Source: Beaufortia kweichowensis (Eukaryota; Chordata; Actinopteri; Cypriniformes; Gastromyzontidae). From it: a stretch of DNA of 64,000 bases. Below are positions 1 through 12,100 of the stretch, one piece after another (positions within the stretch are counted from its first letter, which is position 1; each line of letters starts with the position of its first letter). Location: NCBI GenBank assembly GCA_019155185.1, contig CM032808.1, positions 7,058,716 to 7,122,715 of the forward strand. Direction: 5' to 3'. Below the pieces are notes generated by a model. The model made no database searches. It was not told the DNA's origin and saw only the letters and a list, made by a program, of their open reading frames with translations. A program made the translations under genes and the position numbers.

Positions 1-389
1 GTGTCTAGTCTAGACAAGGTGATGACAAGGGTAAAGTGAATCATAAAACACATCCTTCCATCAAGGCAAACATCATCATATAAAATGCGTTTACAAAAAT
101 CGCTTCACATCAAACACTTGCTATTTATGTGACTGTCGTTTGTGATCTACACAACTTCTCTATTTTGACTAACTGATCAGTTAAGCGACTCTTACGCTGT
201 TAAATGTAAAACTTTGCAAAACTGACCATTTAAAAAGAAATCTGTGATCTGCATCCGCAGGGTGTCATTACGTCGGATTATTACTGTTTGTTCAAGGCAG
301 AAACATTTCGTGATTGCTGTGCGATAAGACACTTAAAAGTTAAGCGAGAAAGAAACAAAGCAAGATAAAGCTGATTTGTGCAAACGTAC

Positions 390-416
390 CGTTTTCTGCT
401 TTTTCAACCCAGACAT
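390..416 (-). CDS. papss2: PAPS synthase 2, first coding exon (partial gene)
   Basis: The minus strand reads ATG from 416 and encodes MSGLKKQKT, then a GTACGT donor follows directly at 389. Vertebrate PAPSS2 begins MSGIKKQKT, and from memory its first coding exon is this short, so this is very probably exon 1. The remainder of the gene would lie to the left of the window. PAPS synthase 2 is a bifunctional ATP sulfurylase/APS kinase that makes the sulfate donor PAPS. None of its catalytic domains is present here. The neighbour supports the call: in mammals PAPSS2 lies directly downstream of MINPP1 in the same orientation, and minpp1 ends 1 kb upstream of this start on the same strand. The call rests on nine residues plus synteny. 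Confidence 0.72.
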
Positions 417-1416
417 GATGACTCAAAGCGACAGCGGTGCTCGATGCTTTCCGAGAATATGATCCTTGAAAGATTTACAGAAAGTAAAAGAAAGTCAAGT
501 TTGTGTTAGTTCACTTAAACGGGACACGTAGCACACAGCGCTCTTCCTAAAAATTCTCCTCCCACCAGAATCACGTCACAATCACGACACCTCACTCGCA
601 ACATTTCATTAACGTTTTGATAACGCTTTACTTTAACTAACGATTAACAATATCGTTTTTCAGCTTTTATTTTTCAGTTACAACTTTTGATTGTAAAATT
701 TATTTGAACATGCTCTAAATGAAAAAAGGTTACAAAACTAAAGGCGTTACAAAAAATGTGCAAACAGCAAATACTCTATTTTAATATATGCTATATATTT
801 AAAATACTTAACTATTAGCAATTTAAGAAAGAGATATTAAAATGTGAAAATAAAATAATATGCTCACTTTTGGTAACTTAATAATTTAAGTAACGATTAA
901 ATAAATGCCACATCTTTTGGTCTAGATCTATGTGTAGTAAACTTGAACTACATTTTTCATTTATCATAGTTTATAATGATACAGAATCCATGAATGGTAA
1001 GAAAGTCATTTATATATTTGGAAAATGTTTACACAGTGTAGTGTAAATAAATATAATCTCTTAAATTATTCCTATTACAAAGAAATAAAACATTTGGTAC
1101 CTTAAAACCCACATTTGTACTTTGGCACAAAATAGTTTCCAGATAATGCATAAAAGCAAATACAGTAATAATTTTTTAAATTCTGAATATTAACAATACA
1201 CCATATTCCATACACCATCTAGAAATTTGGTAACCTGTAAAATAAATAATATAGTAAAGTATAAACCATAGTGTGAAAAAAATATTTTCTGGAAAGAAAC
1301 AAAGGTACAATTTAAATACACAATCAGTGTAGGCAACAACAAAAAAACATTTTCACATACCAGATTGCAAGCACACAATGATTGATCCCGCTAATTGATT
1401 TTTTTTATAACCCATC
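417..1416. other. Intergenic: papss2 promoter side and minpp1 3' region
   Basis: This is the tandem gap between the minpp1 stop codon and the papss2 start. Positions 417 to about 600 are less AT-rich and would hold the papss2 5'UTR and promoter. From 600 to 1416 the DNA is AT-rich, with no credible ORF, and should hold the minpp1 3'UTR. No distinct element was recognised. Confidence 0.5.
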
Positions 1417-3817
1417 TTACAGTTCAGTGTTCCTGAGATGTAACTGAGGCATTTCACATTCCTTTTTAAAATCACAGCCATGGAGGAGCTTTGAGTAATG
1501 CTTTTTGACCGTTTCATACAGTGGAGCAGACTGGTTAATGTTGGGAAACAGAACGGGCTTTTCATTAAGAAACAACTGTACTCTGAGTCCATCACTGCAT
1601 TCATACAGGACAAAGACTACGTTTGCAGCGTAAGGTACAATCTGACCAGTGCGAAACTTGCGATTGTGCTGCAGTGAGAAGTTTTCAGCTGTCAATGGCT
1701 TTTCATCCTTAAAGAAGCCCATCAGAGAGAGAAGAGGAAGAAGAGTCTCGCCATGGCCGACCTGAATGGTGGCAGTTTTTACCACCTCCCCAAATCTGGT
1801 ACAAGAAACATTACAAAAATAAGAAAACATTACAGAAATGTAGAAAACCAAATGTAACACAAACTTACAGCTATTATAATGTATAAACGTTATATGTATA
1901 CATATATAACAATAAAAATTGAGAACAAAAATGAGATATTTGAATTATTAGTCTTTGATGCACTGCAGAAATATTCACCCTAGATGGATAAAAATTCACT
2001 GTCATACACTTTTAAAATAAAATGTCTCTTAAACACTAGGGCATCTTTTCCACTAGTTGTTAAAAAACTTAGACACAGGTTTTTAATAGATTTTTAAGAA
2101 TGAAAGACCCATTTCTCAATTTTCTAACCTGTAGTCATAAGCAGCCTTATTAAGACGCTTAAAAATATCATGAAACAGAGGGCAGCTGGATTTACGGTTG
2201 ATGTCATGTCCATATCCTCTCTTCCAGTACTGTTTCAAGTCACTTTTATATTCCAGAACCTGAGAGAAAACATGCTAGTCATTTGAAAAGTTAAGACCAG
2301 TAATTATCTGTATTGTCTACACTGCAGAAGTGTGTAATTTGGTGCAGTAGTAAAAAAGATTATGAATTCAGCATTATACGTCAATTACGTTTAATGGACC
2401 AAACATATTGAATGATCTTATCTTGATATTTAAGTATATAATTCCTCTAATTATTGGAATCCATTGAAATTAGAAATTAACAATTTACAACAAACATACA
2501 TACCTTAGCATCAAAGTCATCCAACAGATTACACCAGGGGGAGACCTCAGACTTGATGGCAAACTCATAGGCGCACAAAAAGTAAGCTGCTTCTGCCATA
2601 TCTTACAAAATAGATCAAAATGTATTATTATTGTTGTTAGAATGTTAACATTAAACTGTTTTAAGTGTAAGATTACCTGGGGTGAATTGATTGTATGAAA
2701 TCTGAAGCCTATTGGCAATTTTCCTCCGTACTGCATCCATCTCTCTTGAGGATTTAAAACGATAAACCTCGTTCAAAGCTGTTTTGTTGTTCTCAACACT
2801 GTCAACAAATCGCTCACAATGATCAAAGAATCTCATGAGTGAGTCATCCACATAATGCTTGTAATCCATATCTAGAAAGACAGGAATTAGGGTGAGTATA
2901 CAAGACATTTCTCAAGGGTACAGAACCCTAATGGATTAAACGGACAGAACAAACCTCGTGTAGAGTTGTTTACATGGTCTACACAGTTACATGTGAATCT
3001 ATTTACCTGTCATTGATTTCAGTTAAGATATCTGAACCTAAATAAAACGCTTGATACTTTAAATTAATTGGATGACGCATTTGTAATAAATGTGTCTCAA
3101 TAAATCTGACCCACTTTGCTCTAAAATGGAGGTTTAAGGAAAAACTTTATTTTGTTTTTCACTTTATTTAACTTTAATTTGTTTAAAAAACAAATGTTAT
3201 ACCAAGAGCCAGTCGGTGTGTAAATAAGTGACACTAATGTGCCTACCCTGCACATCCCAAAGTTTGTGCAGACCCTCCTGGAAAGCTTTGATACTATCAA
3301 CACACCGGTGCTTGGAGCTGGTGATGAAGTCAATGCGGTTGGCAGTGAGACTATTCTCGGAAATCAAAGTCGGGAATGATCGTGCCAATCGCATTGCCAA
3401 ATGTCTATGGTCTTCTCGACCTTTCTCCACCAGCTTGCCGTCCATGTCTTCAGTGTACCACATCTTCCATTTGTTCTTAATGTGACTGAGCCACGGCGCT
3501 GAGCCCGACGCGTCAGACACGACCAGATCAAAGAGACGCGCGAGCTTCATCACATTTTTGGTGGTCGGATATCGCGTCCCGTGTCTTATCACGGACACCA
3601 AATGAATAGCATTGCAGTTTGGAGACGGTGGAGCAACAAGTGAGTTGTTTACAAACAAAATGTTATCAATCAGATGTGGATTTACTTCCTCGTATCTGCC
3701 TTTGGTCCCAAAGTAATGTGCAATCGCCGGTCGCGTCAGTTTAGAGAAAGACAAACGAACCATTGTGATGCTTAAAAAAATGAATGTAAAGTTTATATGG
3801 AAGTAGTTTGTTTTCAT
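1417..3817 (-). CDS. minpp1: Multiple inositol polyphosphate phosphatase 1
   Basis: Five coding exons: 3817-3247, 2871-2677, 2601-2504, 2259-2129, 1795-1417. All phases join, giving 457 residues (human about 487). It is a histidine-acid phosphatase of the ER lumen that dephosphorylates inositol polyphosphates such as InsP6. The start at 3817 adds a hydrophobic leader (FTFIFLSI) before the mature part; an internal ATG at 3763 would lose it. Exon 1 holds the catalytic motif RHGTRYP and TSSKHRC. Exon 4 holds LKQYWKRGYG. Exon 5 holds GHGETLLPLLSLMG, where the second catalytic motif reads HGE rather than HAE. The C-terminus is NTEL, in place of the human SDEL retrieval signal. It lies head to tail with papss2, as in mammals. 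Confidence 0.93.
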
Positions 3818-6178
3818 CTCGTTTGGTTTTTAGTGGTGTGCAATACCCGTTTCTATCCAAAATAACTGTAGCATCAACTGTGTGCCATATCGACAGTGAT
3901 TTGCATGTGTGAAGCACGCCTCAAAACAGAGATACGAAAACCTTCCGGGTCAGCGTCACGTAAACAAATCTATTATAATGTGTCAAAACCAAATGCTAAC
4001 TGTTTAATATAAATAAAAAAGTTTTTGATGTACAATACAACGTTAATTTCAAACTGAATACTAACATTGGATGATTTGTTGAGAAAATAATCATTTCCTT
4101 GTTTCACACCTGAGACCTCTAGATGGCAGTGGTGCGCATTATTGTAATAATTTCTTACAAAAAGTACTAATAAAGTACTGTAATATAGTTAAGGTTTTAT
4201 ATGTCAGTACCGTTATCACTATATATACATATAATACGCTCTAAATAATGAGCATATGAGCAATTCCAGACAAACATGTCAACTTTACCATAAAAAAAAT
4301 AAAATTTGAGTATGAGTATTTAAGTTGTGACTGCATATCACACATGTGAAATGTCACATCTACTTAGTTTTTATTGTTACTTATATCTGCTATGGAACAT
4401 GTCAGGAAAACTATGGTATTGCCATGGCACCATGTAAAATAAACATAGTACTAGTACCTTTTTGTTAGCGTTTGCATACAACATTGCAAATTACAGCAAA
4501 ACAGATTTTTTTTGTCTTGTCTAAATGTATCTGGCTGTTTAGGAGTATATTTGTGTTATAACATGTTTTAATACATGTGTTAATAGCTCTTTTTTGGATA
4601 TATAACCAAACTCATACAGTTATACAATTAAAGCTGTGGTTACTTCTGATGATTATCTGTGATGCAATTTGTAGCTCCTGACACAATTATTTTAAAGTTT
4701 TTCAATGTGGGTAGGTAATTGCAATGTGTTTTAGCCCGTTTTTTTAGTCTTTGTAGAGATCTTTCTTCTTTTTCAATTGGCATGTTAGAAGTTTCAGAGT
4801 CTGACAATGCCACTGTACCTGTAAAGGCATAAATAAATAAATCTCACATTGCTTCAGAACTGGTCTGATTAATAAAGTACTTGTATAACAAAATCCACAA
4901 AAAACTTGCATTATTTAGATATTTTTTGATCCAAAAGAATTTGATCCTCGTTTGGTTTGAAGTTGAGCATTCGAGTTTGTGAGGATTTTTTTCTTTGCTT
5001 TTGAAAAAAAGGAAAAGTGCAAACAGCATTCTCTTCCTAAGCTTCAGCGGATATCTGTTTCCCACACAGGATGTCATTCCCACCCTGAAGCCCCTGTTTT
5101 CCCTGCACTGAATTCAGACGCCTTTACTCACGCACAGGGTTTGGCTGTGTGATGTGGTCATCAGCATTATCTCATATCCAGTTGTACCTTACATAACATT
5201 TCCTTAGACAGGGTCATTTACATAAAAGACATAGAACTTTAACAAACTGTATTAGCAACTGTATAGTAAATGTAAAGAAAAAGAACAGTATCTGTGTCTA
5301 AGATTATTTGACTGTATGATGCCCATCAGACAAATACAAAACTGGTTTGATGTGAATCGAAAATTCTAATTCATGCTAATAAAAAAACACAATGTTAACC
5401 ACCTTCTTGAGATGTTGTCATATGATTGTATGTGGGCAGGAATGATTTTTAGTACAACTACACAACGCCTTAAGATGGAATTCATTACACAAAATGAAAA
5501 CTTGGAGAGATCATGACATAAGCATAGCTAGGAAATTGTGTGACTAATACTGGCTGTCTGGAAAACCGGAGAGTTCCTGTTCTCGGTAGTTATTGCAAGG
5601 ATTTGCGATTCTCCAAGTCTTATAATACACTTGAATAAAAAATTGTCGGAGAGATCACAATAAAAAAACCTTAAAAAAAATAAATGAACAAATCTAATCC
5701 CAAACGCCATTCTCAGCTATGCCTTTGTAAAGTTGTAAAATAATCAATCAAAATAATGTTGAAGTGCTTTTTCATCTATCCGAAACGTTGTACACATCAG
5801 CGTTTATGTATGCTATGTAAAAACTAAATGTGAAAGAGAAACGACTGCTACTTTTTCCAAATCAGTCACATATTGATGGATTATAGTGGGCGGAGCTTCT
5901 GTTCTCGGGTAAATGAAGCGATCTCTTCACGCTAGTCCTCTCTATGGGTGAAGGCGAGTACGAGCAGACGTTTATTTCCAACAGGATTTAAAACCATCTA
6001 TCCAGATATTCGTGGATTATGCGAATGTCATTTATAAAAGCTAAACCGAGAGATGAGACGATGAAATCAGTTTTATCGTAATGTGATTAAATTTTGAGTG
6101 ACAAAACAACGTTGTATTAGTAGTAGTAAATACCACTGTGAATTTATTCTTTGCATCGCGATCCTTCAAAACATAAAC
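3818..6178. other. Intergenic between minpp1 and cyth3 (divergent pair)
   Basis: These 2.4 kb separate two genes transcribed away from each other. Most of it is AT-rich, without a credible coding region. Repeated short motifs such as tactgta/tactata (4160-4460) suggest decayed MITE-like sequence. The right end, from about 5880, is the likely cyth3 promoter. This gap is also where a human 10q23-type block meets a human 7p22-type block. Confidence 0.5.
5885..6178 (+). promoter_or_regulatory. Likely cyth3 promoter and 5'UTR
   Basis: A GC box (gggcgg, 5888-5893) lies about 290 bp upstream of the cyth3 ATG. It is followed by a less AT-rich stretch with several CpGs (5900-6060). No TATA box was identified. 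The assignment rests on position and composition only. Confidence 0.35.
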
Positions 6179-9100
6179 ATGGATGAAGATAATCGAGGTA
6201 AGGTTTCTGTGGTGTTTTTCGCAAACATAAACAGCTGTCAATCTCTGGTTGTGTTTTAAAACCTAGCACGGTGCCTAGATAGTCAGCACGTTTGAGTCTC
6301 GTTGGCACCGTCAGTCGACTCTGAACTTAAATAATATACAATTGCAGTAGTATGCAGCTCATGTTGAGACGGATTTTTCATCAATCATCTACACTAAATA
6401 CTAAGAGAAAAAGTAGTAATAAAGTATAAGTGTACGATCTAATACTGTACACCTTTATCAATGCTTGGATCATTTGTTTATTTACGGAATAACAGATTTT
6501 TTCGAATCTGTTAAATTTGATCATTTTTATGATTTAAGAAGGAAATGACATATTGCCATAATACTATAGATATGTCAATGCTCTCATTGTGTTTTAATAA
6601 GAGTTTGTGCCATTTAGGTCTAGTATGGCAATGTAGGTCGTGAGTTTGTTTGATGTGGGGATCCTTTGAAGTAACTCAAGATGTTTATGAGTACAGTGGT
6701 GGTGCCAGGAGGAATCACGAGGCATTTAATTACTCTAGAGCTTGTGTTTTTATAGACCAATTTATAATTGAACAATTTATTAATTAAAATGCCTATATTT
6801 TAGGTCAGAGAGCTTCAATGCACTCCATAATAAAAACATCTCCTGCTACTAAATCTACAGTCAGTGTTTTACAATAGTAACTGAATCAGAATGACAGGAT
6901 GATTTCAAAGGTTTTGTACAGTGTTTGAAGCAGAATACCAAAATAATTTGTTATGATTTTTGAATAATAGTAAACTAAAGAGTGATAAATATGGCATTTT
7001 GATGTGTACTATGCTTGCCAGGGTACATTTTAGTAAAGAAATTAAATATGCTTTTGTATGCAGACACCTTTTCCAAAGCAACTTGCAGTGCATTCAAGCT
7101 ATACATTTTACATTTTCTTTCTTGTTTAGATACCGAACGACACTTTAATTAATACACTTGCACATACTACACATATTCTGTATTGGTGGTCAAAGGAAGT
7201 ACACTTAAGTATGTGGTCCTGAAAAAATCTGGTCTATAGTATTAGTAACCATAGGAGAATGATATCAAACTTGGTTTAACACATTTTGTGAATTAATTGA
7301 TCAAGTGGACATGCACTTGCACTTAGAGATGATTTAAATGAGTTTGCAATGATTTTGTATCCAGTTACTGTAAATCAGTTCTTGTAATAGACAGTGGAGA
7401 TGGTGGTTTAGATACTGGACTTTATTGCTCTGTGAAAGCTGTTTTGAAGTACCAGGATTTAAAAAAACACAGGACACCTGTGAGCCTGATCAAAAAACAG
7501 ACTTTGGTTGATTTACAACAGTAATCACTTTATCTGACCAAGACCATTGTAAATGTCTACAAGGACAAGAGAGCGAGGAGATGGAGAGGTACCATTAAGC
7601 TCAATACGTCTTCCCAGTTCCTCTTATATCATGATCCAGACAACTTCAAAGCCTTGTACTCGCCGGCTAGTTTGTGTTATCTGACCGTGGGAAAAAACAA
7701 ATGGAAAACCACTTTCCCCTTTTTTCTGTGCAGATGGTTGACTGAAAAGAAAGGCCCTTAGTGTGTCAAGGACAGCTCTTCTAACAGATTCTGTGTCTTT
7801 ATCAGAACTGCAAATATGCCAGATATACCTTTTTACCATTGCTTTGTCCTGAGCTACAGCCCAGGAAAGAGCAGGACCTTCTCTCAGACTGATTAAAGTG
7901 AGATAGTAAGTGCTGGCACTCATATACGTAGTCTGTGTCTGATTCCACCGGTGTCTGGTCCAGGCACTCCTGAGGTGCCGTCTGGCATGACACAGGCAGT
8001 GGTCAAAACCTCATCTATGGTGTGACCTCCCCAGCTGAGATCTGAAGGACGCTGTGCCTGAAAAGCTGCCTAAGGTCCAGACAACAAAAACCGATGTAAT
8101 TATTGCTGTTGATTAAGTGGTACAGCGTGGCACTCGCAACACCAAGATCATGGGTTTGATTCGTAGGGAACGCACATCTGATAACCTTGAATGCACTGTA
8201 AGTTGCTTTGGATATAAAACAGCTGACAAATGTATAAAATTCTTGCAAAATTAATTTACAACATTTAACATTTCTGATTTATGAATACGAGATGTCGTAG
8301 TAGAGTACATAATAACCAAAACAATCGTTATGATTTTTCTTAGAAGAACAATTTGATATAAGATGCATTTTTTGTGTATTATGGATTGCACAGGTATAAT
8401 TATAATATTCGTGGATGATGTAGAACCCCTTTATAATGTTGAAGCGTCCTTAATGTCTTCACTTTAGTAGTTTATTCATGAGATGAGAGAATGAAAGAGA
8501 GCTTTCAGTGTGTTTGTTGTGGTGTGGTGTAAGTGCCACATATGGAATTGATTTGTGGAAAGTCTGGAAAGGTTTCCAAGATGTTTTATTAGCTATAGCA
8601 ACAGTCACACCAGTGTTGGAAGATGGTGTTAAAATGGTGAATTGCTATTTTGGTACACAAATATAAAAAAAAGAAAAAGGGGAAAGTGAAAAACCTAAAT
8701 AGCTATTTGATGGTGTTGTCACAACCTTTTGTCTCAGCAGGAGATTAAAAAACAAACAGTCGCTAGTACAAAGAATCCTTGTCCGGTTTTCCACCCACTG
8801 AGTCAAGACGGTCCCTGAGCCCCATCTCTTATTCCAGGAATGCAGGAGTCGACAGCGTCGCATTCTTGAGCATTACTGCTTTATCCTTTGCAGGTTTTCT
8901 AAGTGCATGAAGGGTAATTGAAGGAGATGTGGGTACCAGCATTTCTTTAAGACATCATATGTGCAATAGTCTGAAAGACTGAGTCACAGATGTGATGTTT
9001 GAATGAATCGTTCCAATAATACCAGTAAGGGTAGGAAAGCAGGTTTCCATAAGAAAATTTCAATAAACAATATTTTTATTGTTTAAAATCTTATCTAAAA

Positions 9101-12100
9101 CATAAAACAGAATCATCATCAAAATCTTTTTAGAAAATTGTAATGCTAATATGTATTAATTTCTTGACTGATATATATCTACTAGACTAGTGTGACTAGT
9201 GGACTATATTTGTCAATTGTGCATTAGTAAACTGTCTTCGTCCAATCGAATCTCACCCCAAAAGTGCAATCTGTGTAAAAACCGTTTAAGCAGATGTTAT
9301 GGTGTGCTGGGGTGTATCCCTAGTGTTTTTTTTACTATTAAAAAATAAGAGGCACTCTAAGAGGATGAAGAGAAACACGTGCTGATAAGGACGTTGAAAC
9401 TTTTTCCCTTTCAGACAGAGATAAGCTCTCTGACTGTCCCATCTGTTCCACAGATTAACCAGAAATGCAAATTTTCTTTAGTTAAAAAAAATCAACTCTA
9501 TCATCTCTGAAGGTTGTTACTAGATCATGTTGATGCAGTAAAATATTTGACCTCAAAGTATCCCTGCAGGAATCTTAAATGATGCATCATCTATGTTGTA
9601 GGACCGTATTCATTACCATGATTGACAGGTGCATTAAGATGCATGATGGACCACACATCATGTTTGAATATGTTGGTGGCTGAGACACATATGTGTACAG
9701 TAAACCTCCTGTACTGTAACTGTGTGTGTGGTTAATTTCGGTGGGTAAGGCTGAGGATTTGGAGCAGCTGGCATCCTGTGATGCTATTGAGAATGCAGGA
9801 TTGAGGCCAGTGTGTAGATTAAAAAGGCTTGTTGCAAACCCGTAATATCCAAATTCACGCCCCATGTGCTGAAAGTATCATTGTTGTGTGTTGTTAGACA
9901 TCTACAATGTCTAAAATGTGACTTTTTACAACAACACTATGTCTGATTTAGTGATTTTCGAGTCTGTTTCGCAAGCAGCTGTAATGGTTTCCAAGCAAAG
10001 TTTCAGTCATTCTGATGGAATCAAGCCATCAAATTGACATTTTGCATATCTCAACGTTTCTAGTTTTCCCACAAGTCAAGATGCAAAGCGTTGAAATCGT
10101 TTCTAATTTTCCTCCTTCTAAAATGACAGATGTTTTACTTTTCTAAATTGCTCCAACACAAGTTTATGTGAATGATAATATAAACCACATCCTGGTAATC
10201 CTAAAATTATGGTTTCCTGTTTTGTATATAATCTGCCAATCAATCTGTTTGTGAAAAAGACTTTTCACAGCGAGCCTTAGGCCATTGTATGTTTGCCCTG
10301 CAGTTTAATACCGTGCCCTTATTTCTAAGTATTTTATTTTCCACAGATGACACAGATTTTCATAAGATCTTATGATTTTTGCCAGTTTCACAGGCGGGTT
10401 AGGAGGCACATATGTTCATATCTGAAATTCTATTTTATTTTTACCAGACCCTGTTGTGTAATGAACAAATGGTTCCTAATTAAGATTTAGTATGGTCTTT
10501 ATAAAATAATAAAAGAATGAAAAATGTCATCGTACTGAATTTAAAATCTCGGTGTGACTGCAATGAATCAGCCCAATAATGTTATTGTTAACGTTGAACT
10601 CTGATTCACGCACTCATTCTTAACTTCCCCTCCATTGTCATGCGGCAAAACCAGACAACCACAGGAAATTCCCCCCTGCCCCTCTATAAACCCGTCTAAT
10701 CCTGCTGTGCCTAAGGTACTATTATATAATAAACTCATATTGTCCAAATATGCAGCGACCGAGCCACAAGCAACTGAACTTGTAGTTGCATCTATATATT
10801 AAGGTGGAATAAGAGAATTAAAGGAGACATTAATACATTAAAATACATTAAAAATGTATTTTAACCTGATAACTGTCACAGCAGAAATTGAGTATACACA
10901 TAAAAATGCACATCTGCACTACATTTTATATATATTTAGATATAATATATTTTAAGTCTTCTATAAAAATACAAAATTAAATGTACTTTAAGATTACACC
11001 TTAGGTCGAGGACATAGTTTGATAAAAGTTCAACTATCAAGATTGTTTTTTTTGTGTCTTACTTAAAATAGATTATTAGGTAGATGATTACCTGCTTATT
11101 ATTTTTAGATGAACTAACGTCACATTTTTCTCTGAATAGTGCCTGATGATCTTTCACTTGAAGAGAGAGATGAGCTGTCAAACATCAGACGGAGAAAAAA
11201 AGAGCTGCTAGACGACATTGAGGTATTGAGCCGTGATGTAAAATCTTCATTTAATAATGATGATATCGCAGTGATTTATTTTAATTACGAAATCAGCATT
11301 AACCTATTTTCTCTATTCTTGCAGCGGTTAAAATTTGAGATCTCTGAAGTTATGACAGAGATTGAGCATTTAACATGCGTTAAAGAAAAGTAAGTATTCT
11401 TACCCTAGTTTCTAGTCATTTGTATTTTTTTGTTAGTATTGACTAAGTTTCATATTATTCAACTTACTTATTGCTTTAAAATTGCATTTCATGCTTCATT
11501 TTCATGTTGCATAACAGTAAAAGCACTCAGAGGAACAAACAGATCGCTGTTGGAAGAAAGAAATTTAATATGGATCCTAAAAAAGTGAGTTCTTCATATC
11601 AGTTTTCTATAAAATATTATTTACATATGCTGGAACTAGATGCTGCTCATATATTGTTTTAGGCTTGAGCAAATATCATGGAGTGAAAACTACTTAACAT
11701 CTTGAAAATCTTTGCAGGGAATCCAATTTCTTTTGGAGAACGATCTTCTTCAACACACACCTGAGGACATCGCGCAGTTTCTTTATAAAGGCGAAGGCCT
11801 AAACAAAACTGCCATTGGAGATTATTTAGGGGAAAGGTGAGTCACATCTGTCACACAGCAAGACCAGTGTTTGTAAAAGATATGTGTGATGTTAGATAAG
11901 GCCTTTCCATTAAAGAAAATATTGTTCTGTCAGGAAATTACTTCCCCATTTGTAACAGATCAAAACCACCAGTCTCCAAAACAAAGACTGCATGTATGGG
12001 CCTTATCTCACCTTTACTAACATGTGTTTGGCTGTAAAGCCTTATTGCAGCTGTAGTAACAAATTGTCATGACATTGAATTGGTCTCTTCCATACATGCT

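Noticed and set aside
9587..9865. Minus-strand ORF of 92 residues in cyth3 intron 1
   Set aside because: No motif, no acceptor or donor that would make it an exon; treated as chance.
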